A DNA stretch of 64,000 bases from Candidatus Gastranaerophilales bacterium (GCA_944323035.1 CALUQY010000011.1:1-64000), one strand, 5' to 3'; positions 16,826 through 24,793 are shown, counted from the first letter of the stretch. Notes: generated from the letters alone by a model not told the origin. Numbers and translations are program-made.

Positions 16826-17251
16826 ATGAGTACAACAATTCAGCAAATAGCAGCTATATTGGGTCAGTTGACGCCTTCACAAAGGGCGGCGGTTTCAAGA
16901 TACGTTGATTTGTCGAATGTTAATATAATGACATTGTCAGAAAAAGACGCTCAGGTGCTTTTAATGCGCTTAAAAGCTGCTGTTGGTATGGTATCTAACC
17001 CTATTAAAGACGGTATGGACGCCCGTCAGGCTAGATTGGATGCTGCAAAGGCAGAGAAAACTTCTGTATGGGAAGATGCAAGAAAAGCTTATTATGCTCA
17101 GTTGAGTGTGTTGAATTCTGAAGATACCGTTGAAAATAAACAAAAGGCGGATGATTTATTCTTTGCGATGCAGCTTGCCGGCGAACACATGGTAGATGCG
17201 ACAACGCGCGCTAATAATTCTGCAATTCAGGGAATTATATTCAATGCATAA
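16826..17251 (+). CDS. Hypothetical helical protein
   Basis: 141 residues, not recognised. Sequence is mostly helical and rich in Ala, Gln and Asp, with no signal peptide or membrane segment. The N-terminus (LTPSQRAAVSRYVDLS) resembles a small helical bundle and the middle (ARQARLDAAKAEK) could be a coiled coil. The AGAGGA site upstream of ATG 16826 is strong. The gene is monocistronic and convergent with the SLH gene, sharing the hairpin at 17275. Confidence 0.75.
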   Translation: MSTTIQQIAAILGQLTPSQRAAVSRYVDLSNVNIMTLSEKDAQVLLMRLKAAVGMVSNPIKDGMDARQARLDAAKAEKTSVWEDARKAYYAQLSVLNSEDTVENKQKADDLFFAMQLAGEHMVDATTRANNSAIQGIIFNA

Positions 17252-17274
17252 ATAATTTAGAACTCAAACGAAAA

Positions 17275-17301
17275 AGGGATAGAAGAATTTCTTCTATCCC
17301 T
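17275..17301. terminator. Terminator between the hypothetical gene and the SLH gene
   Basis: Perfect stem AGGGATAGAAGA / TCTTCTATCCCT with a three-base loop. The T tract lies on the minus strand, so it mainly ends the SLH transcript. Confidence 0.85.
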
Positions 17302-17341
17302 CTTCGGGCAACGAACTATTTAACTTATACTTTCTGCTGTA

Positions 17342-19429
17342 CTATTCTTCAGTACATCCGAAAGCAATAGTAACGTGTTCTCTTGGATTAACTGCGGAGA
17401 TTTTATAACCGCGAGGGTCAACAAGGTAAGCAATTTCGTCGCCGGTAGTCTGGAATAAGCCCATAGCTCCTGATAAAGCCGTTCTTGTTGTATCAATAGG
17501 AGCTTTAACAGTTTCCCATACACCATCGCCTAGGTTTCTGGCAGCAGCGCCAAATTGGCCCTGGAATACGTGACCGAGCATGTAGCCTGCGTCATTAGTT
17601 ACGTTTTCAGCAGCGTTACCTACGTTAGTAAGGATACCGCCTGCAGTTCTGCCTACAACACCAATCATTGAACCTGCCAGGGTAAATGGCATTTCTACAA
17701 GTCTTGCAAGAGGGTTAACTTGTTTTGATTTGTTAACCTGTGCTGTCAAAATTTGTTTTGGCAGATTAGCTTTGCATTTGCCGTTTTTGATGCTTGTGAA
17801 AGAAAGTTTCAAAGCACCCTTATCGCAGCCGGAAGGTCTTACGATTTCGACAACCTGACCGGTTACAACCGAACCGCAAGGGAAGGATTGACCGTTAATT
17901 GTTATATCTTCAAGAGTTTTTGCTCTGAAGTATTGACCTACATGTGAAGATTTTGCTGTAATCTGGTCTATCATCTTAACTTTCAATGTAGGGATTTTAA
18001 CGATTTCTTCTTCTTCAACAAATGCTTTTTTGTCTGTAGGGCATACAGGGCAGATTTCATTTGCTGTTTTAGGGTTAGTGTCATAGCCTAATGCTACGCG
18101 GACTGTTTGCATCATAGAAGCAACATCGGCACGGGAAGCGTCTTTGTTAGGCATAATCATATTCGGGTTAGGTGAATCTTTCAGGGCACCGCTTGATAAT
18201 GATTTCGCAACCGGAATTCTTGCCCAGTTCGGAACTGACGCGCCGTCTGTGTATTTGCTTAAAATTTCATCAGCTTTGCACTGATCGATATCGCAGGTCA
18301 TACCTTTTGCAATTGTAGTCAGGGCTTCTGCTCTGGTTACGTTTTTGTTTGGTTCAAATGTTCCGTTAGGATAACCTTTCATAAGGTTTTCGTCAACTGC
18401 TTTTGCAATTGCAGGGTTAGCCCAGTTTGAAGTCGGGACATCTTTGAACTGTGTTGTTCTGTTCATATCGCAATCAAGATTGAAACCTTTTACGAGCATA
18501 GTTGCGAATTCTGCACGTGAAATGTTTTTATTTGGCTTGAATAAACCATCCGGATAGCCTACGACGACATCATTCATTGCGAGTTTGTCAATGTTGCAAG
18601 CCGCCCAGTAGCCGTTTGGAACATCAGGGAAAGCACAGCCTCCGTTGTAGCCTAAATCTGCAGCCGCACCGGTCATGGTGTTGATTCCCATGTCAGATAA
18701 TGCAGCATTAATGTCGAAAGGGACGAAATTCTTTTTAATTGCCTCCATAGAATTTTCTGTCTGTAAGTCTATAGGGCAGTTATTGCCGTCCATAATTCTT
18801 TCATTTCTCATAACAGGGATACCGTTGTACCTGTTCGGAGCTTCGTTCAGGCATGGAATTTGTGTTGCGGCGCCGGTAATCTGACCGTCTGACGCAACGG
18901 TTACGCCGTTAATATCAGAGGATAAACGATTAACAGAGTGGTTTCCTATTGCTGTTTCTGAAGAAAGGATTGAGTTTGCAGGTTGACCCACGTAGTTGTT
19001 TGTTCCGTAAATAGCGTTGGGATAACCATAGACTTGACGCATATCTTGTCTTGACGGTTTACCTGTTTGTGCGCATGCAGCACACGCCGGTTCCGGAGCA
19101 GGTTCACAGCTTAAATCAGCGTCGCCACCACATCCACAATCCTTGTCTTGCTTTTTTGGGTGGCAAGGATCCTCACATGGTGTTGCGCAAGGTGCCGGTT
19201 CCTCCTTGCAGTTGCATTCATCAAAAGATTTCTTGCATTTGTTGCAATTTGTTTTTGGAACTTCGTTACACGGACAAGCTCCGCCTGTTACTACAGGTAA
19301 TGGTTCTGCACAAGGCGCAATCGGTTGAGCGCTCTGAGTGCACGGGCAGGTAGCCATTGCTTGGGTCAAGGAACTCGTTACTATTCCAACGGCAATTGCA
19401 GCTGCCACAGTAAGTTTTTTAATAGTCAT
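17342..19429 (-). CDS. Secreted Cys-rich S-layer homology (SLH) protein
   Basis: 695 residues with an N-terminal signal peptide (about residues 1-27, ending QAMA). Residues 28-120 hold more than 20 cysteines, many in CxC and CxxC pairs, with Pro/Glu. Three SLH units follow, at about 265-315, 326-376 and 390-447, with the hallmark pattern FxDVP...W...GYPDGxFxPNxxxxRAEFA. Such domains bind pyruvylated wall polymers or peptidoglycan. The C-terminal part (470-695) starts with a beta-rich stretch (GQYFRAKTLEDITING) followed by Gly/Ala-rich amphipathic helices. A structural or outer-membrane-tethering envelope role is likely. The strong AAGGAGGT site and a 5' leader hairpin suggest high expression. 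Confidence 0.9.
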   Translation of the reverse strand: MTIKKLTVAAAIAVGIVTSSLTQAMATCPCTQSAQPIAPCAEPLPVVTGGACPCNEVPKTNCNKCKKSFDECNCKEEPAPCATPCEDPCHPKKQDKDCGCGGDADLSCEPAPEPACAACAQTGKPSRQDMRQVYGYPNAIYGTNNYVGQPANSILSSETAIGNHSVNRLSSDINGVTVASDGQITGAATQIPCLNEAPNRYNGIPVMRNERIMDGNNCPIDLQTENSMEAIKKNFVPFDINAALSDMGINTMTGAAADLGYNGGCAFPDVPNGYWAACNIDKLAMNDVVVGYPDGLFKPNKNISRAEFATMLVKGFNLDCDMNRTTQFKDVPTSNWANPAIAKAVDENLMKGYPNGTFEPNKNVTRAEALTTIAKGMTCDIDQCKADEILSKYTDGASVPNWARIPVAKSLSSGALKDSPNPNMIMPNKDASRADVASMMQTVRVALGYDTNPKTANEICPVCPTDKKAFVEEEEIVKIPTLKVKMIDQITAKSSHVGQYFRAKTLEDITINGQSFPCGSVVTGQVVEIVRPSGCDKGALKLSFTSIKNGKCKANLPKQILTAQVNKSKQVNPLARLVEMPFTLAGSMIGVVGRTAGGILTNVGNAAENVTNDAGYMLGHVFQGQFGAAARNLGDGVWETVKAPIDTTRTALSGAMGLFQTTGDEIAYLVDPRGYKISAVNPREHVTIAFGCTEE

Positions 19430-19449
19430 TTTTACCTCCTTGTGTAAGT

Positions 19450-19480
19450 TTGAACTTTTTGAATCTCCTTAAAAGTTCAA
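19450..19480 (-). promoter_or_regulatory. Hairpin in the 5' leader of the SLH gene
   Basis: Perfect inverted repeat TTGAACTTTT / AAAAGTTCAA with an 11-base loop, about 20 bases upstream of the SLH start codon. It may stabilise the mRNA or control its translation. Confidence 0.5.
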
Positions 19481-19566
19481 GTCTTAAAAAACCGATACTA
19501 GATTATGTACTTTCTTCCACAGCTTTAACATTGCCAAAAGTTACTATTCAATCGGGTAGTTCGTTT

Positions 19567-19812
19567 TTATCCATAAAAACAAAAAGCCTTCCTTTTCGGA
19601 AGATTTTTTATTGCCCGGGAAAGTTTCACGCCGGACGTGGTGAAGAATTGCTTTATTGCATCAGCCTCATTATTCCAGGTCGTTTTATTATTTTTCCCTG
19701 CCTCAAAACCATATTGTTTTTGAAAACGAAGCGTGTCTGAGACCATTTTACCACCATACCATTTTTCAAGAACTTTAATAATATCTTTATTTCGCTTGTT
19801 ACTATTTGTCAT
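19567..19812 (-). CDS. Small hypothetical protein whose 3' end overlaps a terminator-like hairpin
   Basis: 81 residues from ATG 19812, which has an AAAGGA site; an in-frame ATG at 19827 lacks one. It is rich in Lys and Asn, has no membrane segment and is not recognised. The last codons (KRKAFCF) are encoded by a hairpin CTTCC GAAAA GGAAG plus T run, i.e. a rho-independent terminator lying before the stop codon. Either the ORF has been extended into its terminator by a 3' truncation, or it is not a gene. Confidence 0.45.
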   Translation of the reverse strand: MTNSNKRNKDIIKVLEKWYGGKMVSDTLRFQKQYGFEAGKNNKTTWNNEADAIKQFFTTSGVKLSRAIKNLPKRKAFCFYG

Positions 19813-19840
19813 ACATTTTCCTTTCATTTATAATTACTTT

Positions 19841-20185
19841 ATGAATTTGACTAAATATATATCTGCAAATATATTTTCTTTATTAGGTAATATTTTATTT
19901 CTTATGGCAATATATCTTTTTTTGTTTTTAGGTAAGCCTAATATCCCTGAATTTGACTTTGACGAATGTGTCGCTTTAGGAGGATTGATTTCGGCATTGC
20001 TTTTGCCATTATTGGTATTACATTTTATAGAGTGGCTAATTCGCAGACGAAAACCCAATTTATTGCCAAAAATAAAACGTTGTAAATTTAAATATTTCAG
20101 ATATATTTATTATTTTATTTTATCTTTCGGGTATTTTGTGGGGTTAGTTTGTTTAACCCTGTTCCTTTTGATAACAATATTCTAA
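19841..20185 (+). CDS. Small hypothetical membrane protein
   Basis: 114 residues from ATG 19841; an upstream ATG at 19733 would add 36 residues that overlap the divergent ORF. Three hydrophobic segments lie near residues 11-30, 43-62 and 88-112, with an RRRKP positive patch after the second. No ribosome-binding site is visible, and only 28 bases separate it from the divergent gene. Base composition is very AT-rich. No function is recognised. Confidence 0.45.
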   Translation: MNLTKYISANIFSLLGNILFLMAIYLFLFLGKPNIPEFDFDECVALGGLISALLLPLLVLHFIEWLIRRRKPNLLPKIKRCKFKYFRYIYYFILSFGYFVGLVCLTLFLLITIF

Positions 20186-20298
20186 CGTATTATTTGAGTA
20201 CGTTAACGAACATAAAATCCACCTCCGTTTCGTAGGCGGACAAAATTTATAAAACAGGCTAAAGCTATTATACTATTTTTGTAATATTTGTCAATATT

Positions 20299-20333
20299 AA
20301 AAAAGACCACCCTGTATTTAATGAGTGGTCTTT
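20299..20333 (-). terminator. Terminator of the ArsB/NhaD-type transporter gene
   Basis: Stem AAAGACCAC / GTGGTCTTT, with a T run on the minus strand just after the transporter stop codon. Confidence 0.85.
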
Positions 20334-20356
20334 CCCGTATTATTACTAAATCAATC

Positions 20357-21703
20357 TTAATGTAAATATCTTACAAATAAGTAGATTGACGACAACAGTA
20401 ATGAAATGAACGTTACGAGTGCGCCGTATTTCATAAATCTCATAAACGAAATCGGATAACCTTTTGTTGTAGAAGTTTCAGACACGATAACGTTTGCTGC
20501 CGCGCCGATAATCGTAAGGTTTCCGCCGAGGCACGCTCCGAGTGACAATGCCCACCACAGTGGCGAATGACCGGTTCCGCTGTATATTAAAGCGTTCGCA
20601 TTTTCAGGATTAATTAATTCTGAAATCAATGGCGCCATCGTGGCTGTGTACGGAATGTTGTCGATTACGCCGGACAAAATTCCCGAACCCCAGAGAATTA
20701 ACATTGTTGCAAGGTTTAGGCTTCCGTTTGTAACTTCTATAAGTTTGTTCGCAAGGAAGTTTATTCCGCCGTTTGCTTCAAACCCGCCGATTATGATGAA
20801 TAAACCTACAAAAAAGAAGATTGTAAGCCATTCAACATCAGCATAAATTTCTTTTGGCTTCTCAAATAACAGCAGGAACGCAGCGCCTGCAACCGCAAAT
20901 ACATACGCAGGAATTCCCGTCAAATCGTGCGTTACAAACCCGAGGATTACGAGGAATAACGTAACCATTGAACGTATCATTAAGCCTTTGTCCGTAATGG
21001 TTTTGGAATTGTCCATATTGGCGATGTGCGCCATTTTTTCGGGCGTTGCTTTTAGCTGCTTTCTGAACATAAAAGTAAGAGCTGCAATAGATGCAATAAA
21101 AATTACTGCAATGATAGGTGTAAGCTCGTTGATAAAATCCATAAAGCTTAAACCAGCTCTTGCACCGATAATGATGTTAGGCGGGTCGCCGATTAACGTT
21201 GCTGTTCCGCCGATATTTGATGCCAGAACCTCCGAGATAAGGAACGGAACCGGATCTGTATCAAATTCTTTTGCTATTACAAACGTTATCGGCATCATAA
21301 GCACAACAGTTGTTACGTTGTCTAAAAATGCCGAAGCAACGGCCGTAAAAGCTGCAAGGGTGAATAAAACCCATTTCGGATGACCTTTCGTCAGTTTTAA
21401 CAGCTGAATTGCCATCCATTTGAACACGCCGCTTCTGCTTGCAATGTGAACTAAAATTATCATGCCTATAAGCAGGAAGATAACTTCAAATTCAACATAA
21501 TCAAAAACCCCTTTTATATATTGCCCCGCACTGCTGTCTAAGTGTCCGTGGAAAGGCAATAACCCGAGGAGTAAAGTCAAGGCTGCACCTACGAGCGCAA
21601 CTACAGATTTCTGGATTTTTTCTGTCGCGATAAACACATACGCAATCACCAGAATTAATCCGGAAATAACCATCCCGTGACTTGAAATGAATTCTTGTAA
21701 CAT
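20357..21703 (-). CDS. ArsB/NhaD (ion transporter superfamily) permease
   Basis: 448 residues from ATG 21703, which has a GGAG site 7 bases away; a longer reading to 21778 runs into the divergent promoter. Ten or more hydrophobic segments span the length. The SNIGGTATLIGDPPN segment is diagnostic of the ArsB/NhaD/citrate-transporter superfamily, as is the FLDNVTT loop. The C-terminal half repeats the fold with GVIDNIPYTATM. Likely a Na+/H+ antiporter or anion permease; substrate cannot be decided from sequence alone. It is monocistronic, with prepilin cassette 1 divergent to it. Confidence 0.85.
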   Translation of the reverse strand: MLQEFISSHGMVISGLILVIAYVFIATEKIQKSVVALVGAALTLLLGLLPFHGHLDSSAGQYIKGVFDYVEFEVIFLLIGMIILVHIASRSGVFKWMAIQLLKLTKGHPKWVLFTLAAFTAVASAFLDNVTTVVLMMPITFVIAKEFDTDPVPFLISEVLASNIGGTATLIGDPPNIIIGARAGLSFMDFINELTPIIAVIFIASIAALTFMFRKQLKATPEKMAHIANMDNSKTITDKGLMIRSMVTLFLVILGFVTHDLTGIPAYVFAVAGAAFLLLFEKPKEIYADVEWLTIFFFVGLFIIIGGFEANGGINFLANKLIEVTNGSLNLATMLILWGSGILSGVIDNIPYTATMAPLISELINPENANALIYSGTGHSPLWWALSLGACLGGNLTIIGAAANVIVSETSTTKGYPISFMRFMKYGALVTFISLLLSSIYLFVRYLH

Positions 21704-21752
21704 AATATATCTCCATTTTATAATTCCGTTTTTTAATATATCACAAACACCC

Positions 21753-21781
21753 TTGACTAATTCTAAAACATGGTACATAAT
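21753..21781 (+). promoter_or_regulatory. Conserved promoter of prepilin cassette 1
   Basis: TTGACT (21753-21758) and CATAAT (21776-21781) with a 17-base spacer. The same pair with 16-17 bases occurs at 25850, 38493, 51359 and, on the minus strand, 56082. Confidence 0.85.
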
Positions 21782-21787
21782 GAAGAA

Positions 21788-21819
21788 GGCAATAAGGCAA
21801 TAAGAGAATAAGGCAATAA
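21788..21819 (+). repeat. Tandem 8-bp repeats at the predicted transcription start, cassette 1
   Basis: Four units: GGCAATAA, GGCAATAA, GAGAATAA, GGCAATAA, then GTCG. They start 7 bases after the -10 box. An arm GAATAAGGCAATAAG also pairs perfectly with CTTATTGCCTTATTC about 60 bases downstream, so the leader RNA can fold. Confidence 0.85.
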
Positions 21820-22064
21820 GTCGTAGTGGCCAAATGGAAGAAAAAAGAATAGTCCTATTGCCATAATGCCCTATTAACTTATTGCCTTATTCCAGTAGTT
21901 TGGGCTTTCCAGCCCAACGGAACAAAAAGAAAGGATCGGCGGTCGGCGCGAGCGAGCCGAGAGTGGAGTGTGTGACGCACGTAACTCGTTTTCGGCGAGT
22001 CGAGCAAGAAAAGCCGGTACCATAATTAGACAATGGCGGAACGCCAGAAAGGATAGAAGAACTT

Positions 22065-23348
22065 ATGAAAAACCGAAGTGTAACAAATTATGCAGGGGGG
22101 GGGGGGAGCCGCTCAACCGGTAAATCCTGCACCTTAGGCATCAATGTCATTCAGAACAGCGAACGAAGCGAGCGTGATTCAGGATCTGACAAGTGTAGCG
22201 AACTACCGGTGTCGTTGGACAGATCCCGAAATAAATTCGGGATGACACCGCCGGTCAAGGTGGCTTCCTGTTTGGGTTGGTCGTTAAAAGGTCATGTTCA
22301 ACCCTTGTGGATGGCACTCAGTGCCTTTACCATGGCAGCCAGGCTGAGCCGCTCGACTGAGTCGGTCGCTGAGCGACTTCCACAATTGAATCCGAGCAAG
22401 AATTTAGCATTCACAATGGCAGAAATCTTATTATCCCTCACGATAATCGGAGTTGTGGCGGCGATAACGCTTCCAAGCCTTACCGGAAACATTAATGAGC
22501 GCACATGGAACACGCAGCGAAAAGCCCTCTATGCCAGAATGAGTCAGGCGATTGCGCTTATGCCAGCATTAAATGGCTATGGTACACTGACCGAAGGCGA
22601 CAGTTCGACTTCAGCAGAGGATACCGCCGCTGAAACCTTTGTCACAGCAGGTTTATCAAAAGTTCTTAAAATAAATAACATCTGTGACAGCGAGCACCTT
22701 GAAGATTGCGGAATTGTTTCACAGATTACAAATCTGCAGGCCAGTAAGGTCAATGTTCCAACTACTCTTGTCGGATTGAATCCTATGTTTAACAGTACTT
22801 TTATTGGCGGGCCGACTGGCAGCGGAAGCTTTACTTATTCCCAACTTGACACTAAGGCTGCTGCGTTTGAAACCGCTAATGGTGAAAGTATAATTGTCTA
22901 CTATAATCCGGCCTGCCAATCTGATTTGGCGGAAACTGAATGGAATTACAGGCAGGCTAAAATGTGTGCGAACTTTATTTATGACCTGAATGGAAGTAAA
23001 GGACCTAATACTTTTGGTAAAGATATAGGGGTTATAACCGTATTGTATCCTTCGGATTCTTCTGTCGTTGCTCCGATACCGGCGTCAGTCAGGAGCGCCG
23101 GTTCATCATCGCAGAGAGATGCCGGTAAATTATGCCTGTCACAGGATTCAGAAGGTCGTGTTCCTAATAGGGATGAACTTGCTGCTGTATTTTATAATAG
23201 AGTTATGTTTGGGCTTCCGGGCAGCGATTACTTTTGGACCAGTTCTGTCATAGATTCTTCTAATGGCTGGGGACAAAGCTTTTATACCGGTCGTGCTGCA
23301 ATATTGCCGCGAACAGGCGGATATAATGTCTGGTGCGTTAAACGTTAA
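22065..23348 (+). CDS. Prepilin cassette 1: poly-G leader ORF fused in frame to pilin-like protein (ON)
   Basis: A 427-codon ORF. ATG 22065 is preceded by AAAGGATAGAAGAA. Codon 10 is followed by 12 G, which keeps the frame. Codons 15-110 translate dispersed repeat DNA and contain a decoy SAFTMAARLSR. The class III signal LA|FTMAEILLSLTIIGVV has Phe at 22410. An in-frame TTG at 22386 would give a normal 8-residue leader, MNPSKNLA, so the functional start is open. The body has a conserved LSKVLKINNICD segment, a variable middle, AAAFETANGES, DLNGSKGPNT, and a C-terminal region (RVPNRDEL...YFWTSS...WCVKR) resembling the DUF1566/Lcl-type lectin-like domain. Likely a surface minor pilin or adhesin. 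It is the only cassette whose leader ATG is in frame. Confidence 0.8.
   Translation: MKNRSVTNYAGGGGSRSTGKSCTLGINVIQNSERSERDSGSDKCSELPVSLDRSRNKFGMTPPVKVASCLGWSLKGHVQPLWMALSAFTMAARLSRSTESVAERLPQLNPSKNLAFTMAEILLSLTIIGVVAAITLPSLTGNINERTWNTQRKALYARMSQAIALMPALNGYGTLTEGDSSTSAEDTAAETFVTAGLSKVLKINNICDSEHLEDCGIVSQITNLQASKVNVPTTLVGLNPMFNSTFIGGPTGSGSFTYSQLDTKAAAFETANGESIIVYYNPACQSDLAETEWNYRQAKMCANFIYDLNGSKGPNTFGKDIGVITVLYPSDSSVVAPIPASVRSAGSSSQRDAGKLCLSQDSEGRVPNRDELAAVFYNRVMFGLPGSDYFWTSSVIDSSNGWGQSFYTGRAAILPRTGGYNVWCVKR
22095..22106 (+). repeat. Poly-G tract, 12 G (in frame)
   Basis: Twelve consecutive G directly after the codons for MKNRSVTNYA; this length keeps the leader ATG in frame with the pilin. 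Confidence 0.9.
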
Positions 23349-23354
23349 TCGCCG

Positions 23355-24098
23355 TTACATCGGAACTGAGCGCAGCACCATATAATACTTATAATCGCCC
23401 CAGTAGAGTATTATTACTATAAAATTATCATCTAAGTCCTCCGCTTCCAGATATGTTTTTGGCATTTCCGGACGCTGTGAGGACTTAAATTTCCCTACAA
23501 ATTTTAATAAACGCAGGTGCTGGCGTTGCGACCAGGTAGTTTTTTCTTCTGGAAGGTGATCTTTATAAAAATCCATAGGCACGATTTTTTTATCATAAAT
23601 CGGCACAATGTATTTCACCTTTCCGGCTTCTTTGAAAAGCATATACCAGTTGCCGGCATGTTCACGCGGGGTGAGTAAGTAGTAACCCGGCGGGATTGTT
23701 ATGGTTTTGAAGTATAGCGGCGCAGTCAGGCGGAAAAGAGAATACGGCGACCATGCAGCGTTTTGGGTGTCCACATATTCATCCGGATCAAGGTCGTGAA
23801 CATATCTGAAATCCGGAACGTCAAGACTCCGGTAGATTTCAGGAATATCCATATCCTCAATATCTTTGTATTCACTATCTTGTGCGGTGTCGTCCTGAGG
23901 AATTTCGGCCGGCTCTGCGGAACTTTTTGTGGCTGCAGCATCTTCCGGTAATGCTTCCTCGGGCTGTGCCGGTGAAGACGCAGGCGGTTCGCCCGTATTC
24001 GCCGGTACTGTTTGCGGTGGTTCGCCTACCCGTTCATCGCAAAATCCGGCTGACCCGAACATTATTCCTGCTAACATTAACAAAAATATTCTCTTCAT
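23355..24098 (-). CDS. Secreted hypothetical protein
   Basis: 247 residues. A signal peptide (about 1-20, ending GSAGFC) is followed by a Pro/Glu/Ala-rich linker (about 21-85). A folded Tyr/Asp-rich domain (95-247) contains PPGYYLLTPREH and YWGDYKYYMVL. The cysteine at the end of the hydrophobic stretch could be a lipidation site, though the lipobox is not typical. Probably periplasmic or outer-membrane associated; the domain is not recognised. It converges with prepilin cassette 1 only 6 bases beyond its stop, with no terminator visible between them. Confidence 0.75.
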   Translation of the reverse strand: MKRIFLLMLAGIMFGSAGFCDERVGEPPQTVPANTGEPPASSPAQPEEALPEDAAATKSSAEPAEIPQDDTAQDSEYKDIEDMDIPEIYRSLDVPDFRYVHDLDPDEYVDTQNAAWSPYSLFRLTAPLYFKTITIPPGYYLLTPREHAGNWYMLFKEAGKVKYIVPIYDKKIVPMDFYKDHLPEEKTTWSQRQHLRLLKFVGKFKSSQRPEMPKTYLEAEDLDDNFIVIILYWGDYKYYMVLRSVPM

Positions 24099-24128
24099 AA
24101 ATCTATTTTAATATTTTTTCTTTAAAAA

Positions 24129-24695
24129 TCAAGCGTTAAGCTCTTTAAACGCTGCATCAAGCGCTTTCGGGCAAATTCCTATAATATTTTCCAGACTTCC
24201 GCTGTAGGATTTAACATACCCCTCCGGCAGCTCCTGAATCCCGTAAGCCCCTGCCTTATCAAGCGGCTTGAAGTTTTCAACATAGTAATCAATCATTTCA
24301 TCGGTCAAATAATTAAAAACTACGTGTGACGTGGTTGATTTTATTACGCTTTTCCCGTTTTTGGAATGTATTAGTGCAATACTTGTAACAACCTGATGCT
24401 CGCGGCCGGAGAGCTGTTTTAGCATCCTTTTCGCATCCGGAATGTCTTTTGGTTTCTCAAGAATTTTTCCGTCAAGCACGACCACCGTGTCAGCACCGAT
24501 AATGGTACAATCGCCTTCCACCAGTGGCACAACGGCCTTTGCCTTGTTATAAGCTAAATTCTCCACATAACCATAAGAAAAAGCCGTCGTTGTATGAACT
24601 TCCTCATACGGGGACGGCATAATTTCAAAAATATATTTGTCTTTTAGTATTTCTGCCCTTCTCGGTGAAGATGAGGCAAGAATATTTTTTCCCAT
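24129..24695 (-). CDS. maf: Maf-family nucleotide pyrophosphatase
   Basis: 188 residues from ATG 24695, supported by an AAGGAG site; an in-frame ATG 18 bases upstream has none. The Maf signature ASSSPRRAEIL is at the N-terminus. GADTVVVLDGKILEKPKD and YGIQELPEGYV follow in the usual order. The family hydrolyses non-canonical or modified nucleoside triphosphates such as dTTP, UTP, or m7GTP, and affects septum formation when overexpressed. Length is normal. Same strand as the secreted gene 30 bases downstream. Confidence 0.93.
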   Translation of the reverse strand: MGKNILASSSPRRAEILKDKYIFEIMPSPYEEVHTTTAFSYGYVENLAYNKAKAVVPLVEGDCTIIGADTVVVLDGKILEKPKDIPDAKRMLKQLSGREHQVVTSIALIHSKNGKSVIKSTTSHVVFNYLTDEMIDYYVENFKPLDKAGAYGIQELPEGYVKSYSGSLENIIGICPKALDAAFKELNA

Positions 24696-24793
24696 TGTTT
24701 GCTCCTTTTCCACAATTATAGCAAAAAAGAAACATTAAAAGGGGTTTACATCAAAATTAAAGCTGGTATCTGGTGTTTGCAGACTTTTGCGCT

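Noticed and set aside
20186-20260. Imperfect hairpin ACCTCCG...TAGGCGGA as an RNA gene or riboswitch
   Set aside because: Stem is short and imperfect, with no downstream gene on the same strand and no known motif.
21788-21819. Octamer array considered as iterons of a replication origin or as a CRISPR
   Set aside because: Arrays occur five times, each fixed relative to the same promoter; there are no unique spacers, DnaA boxes or replication genes.
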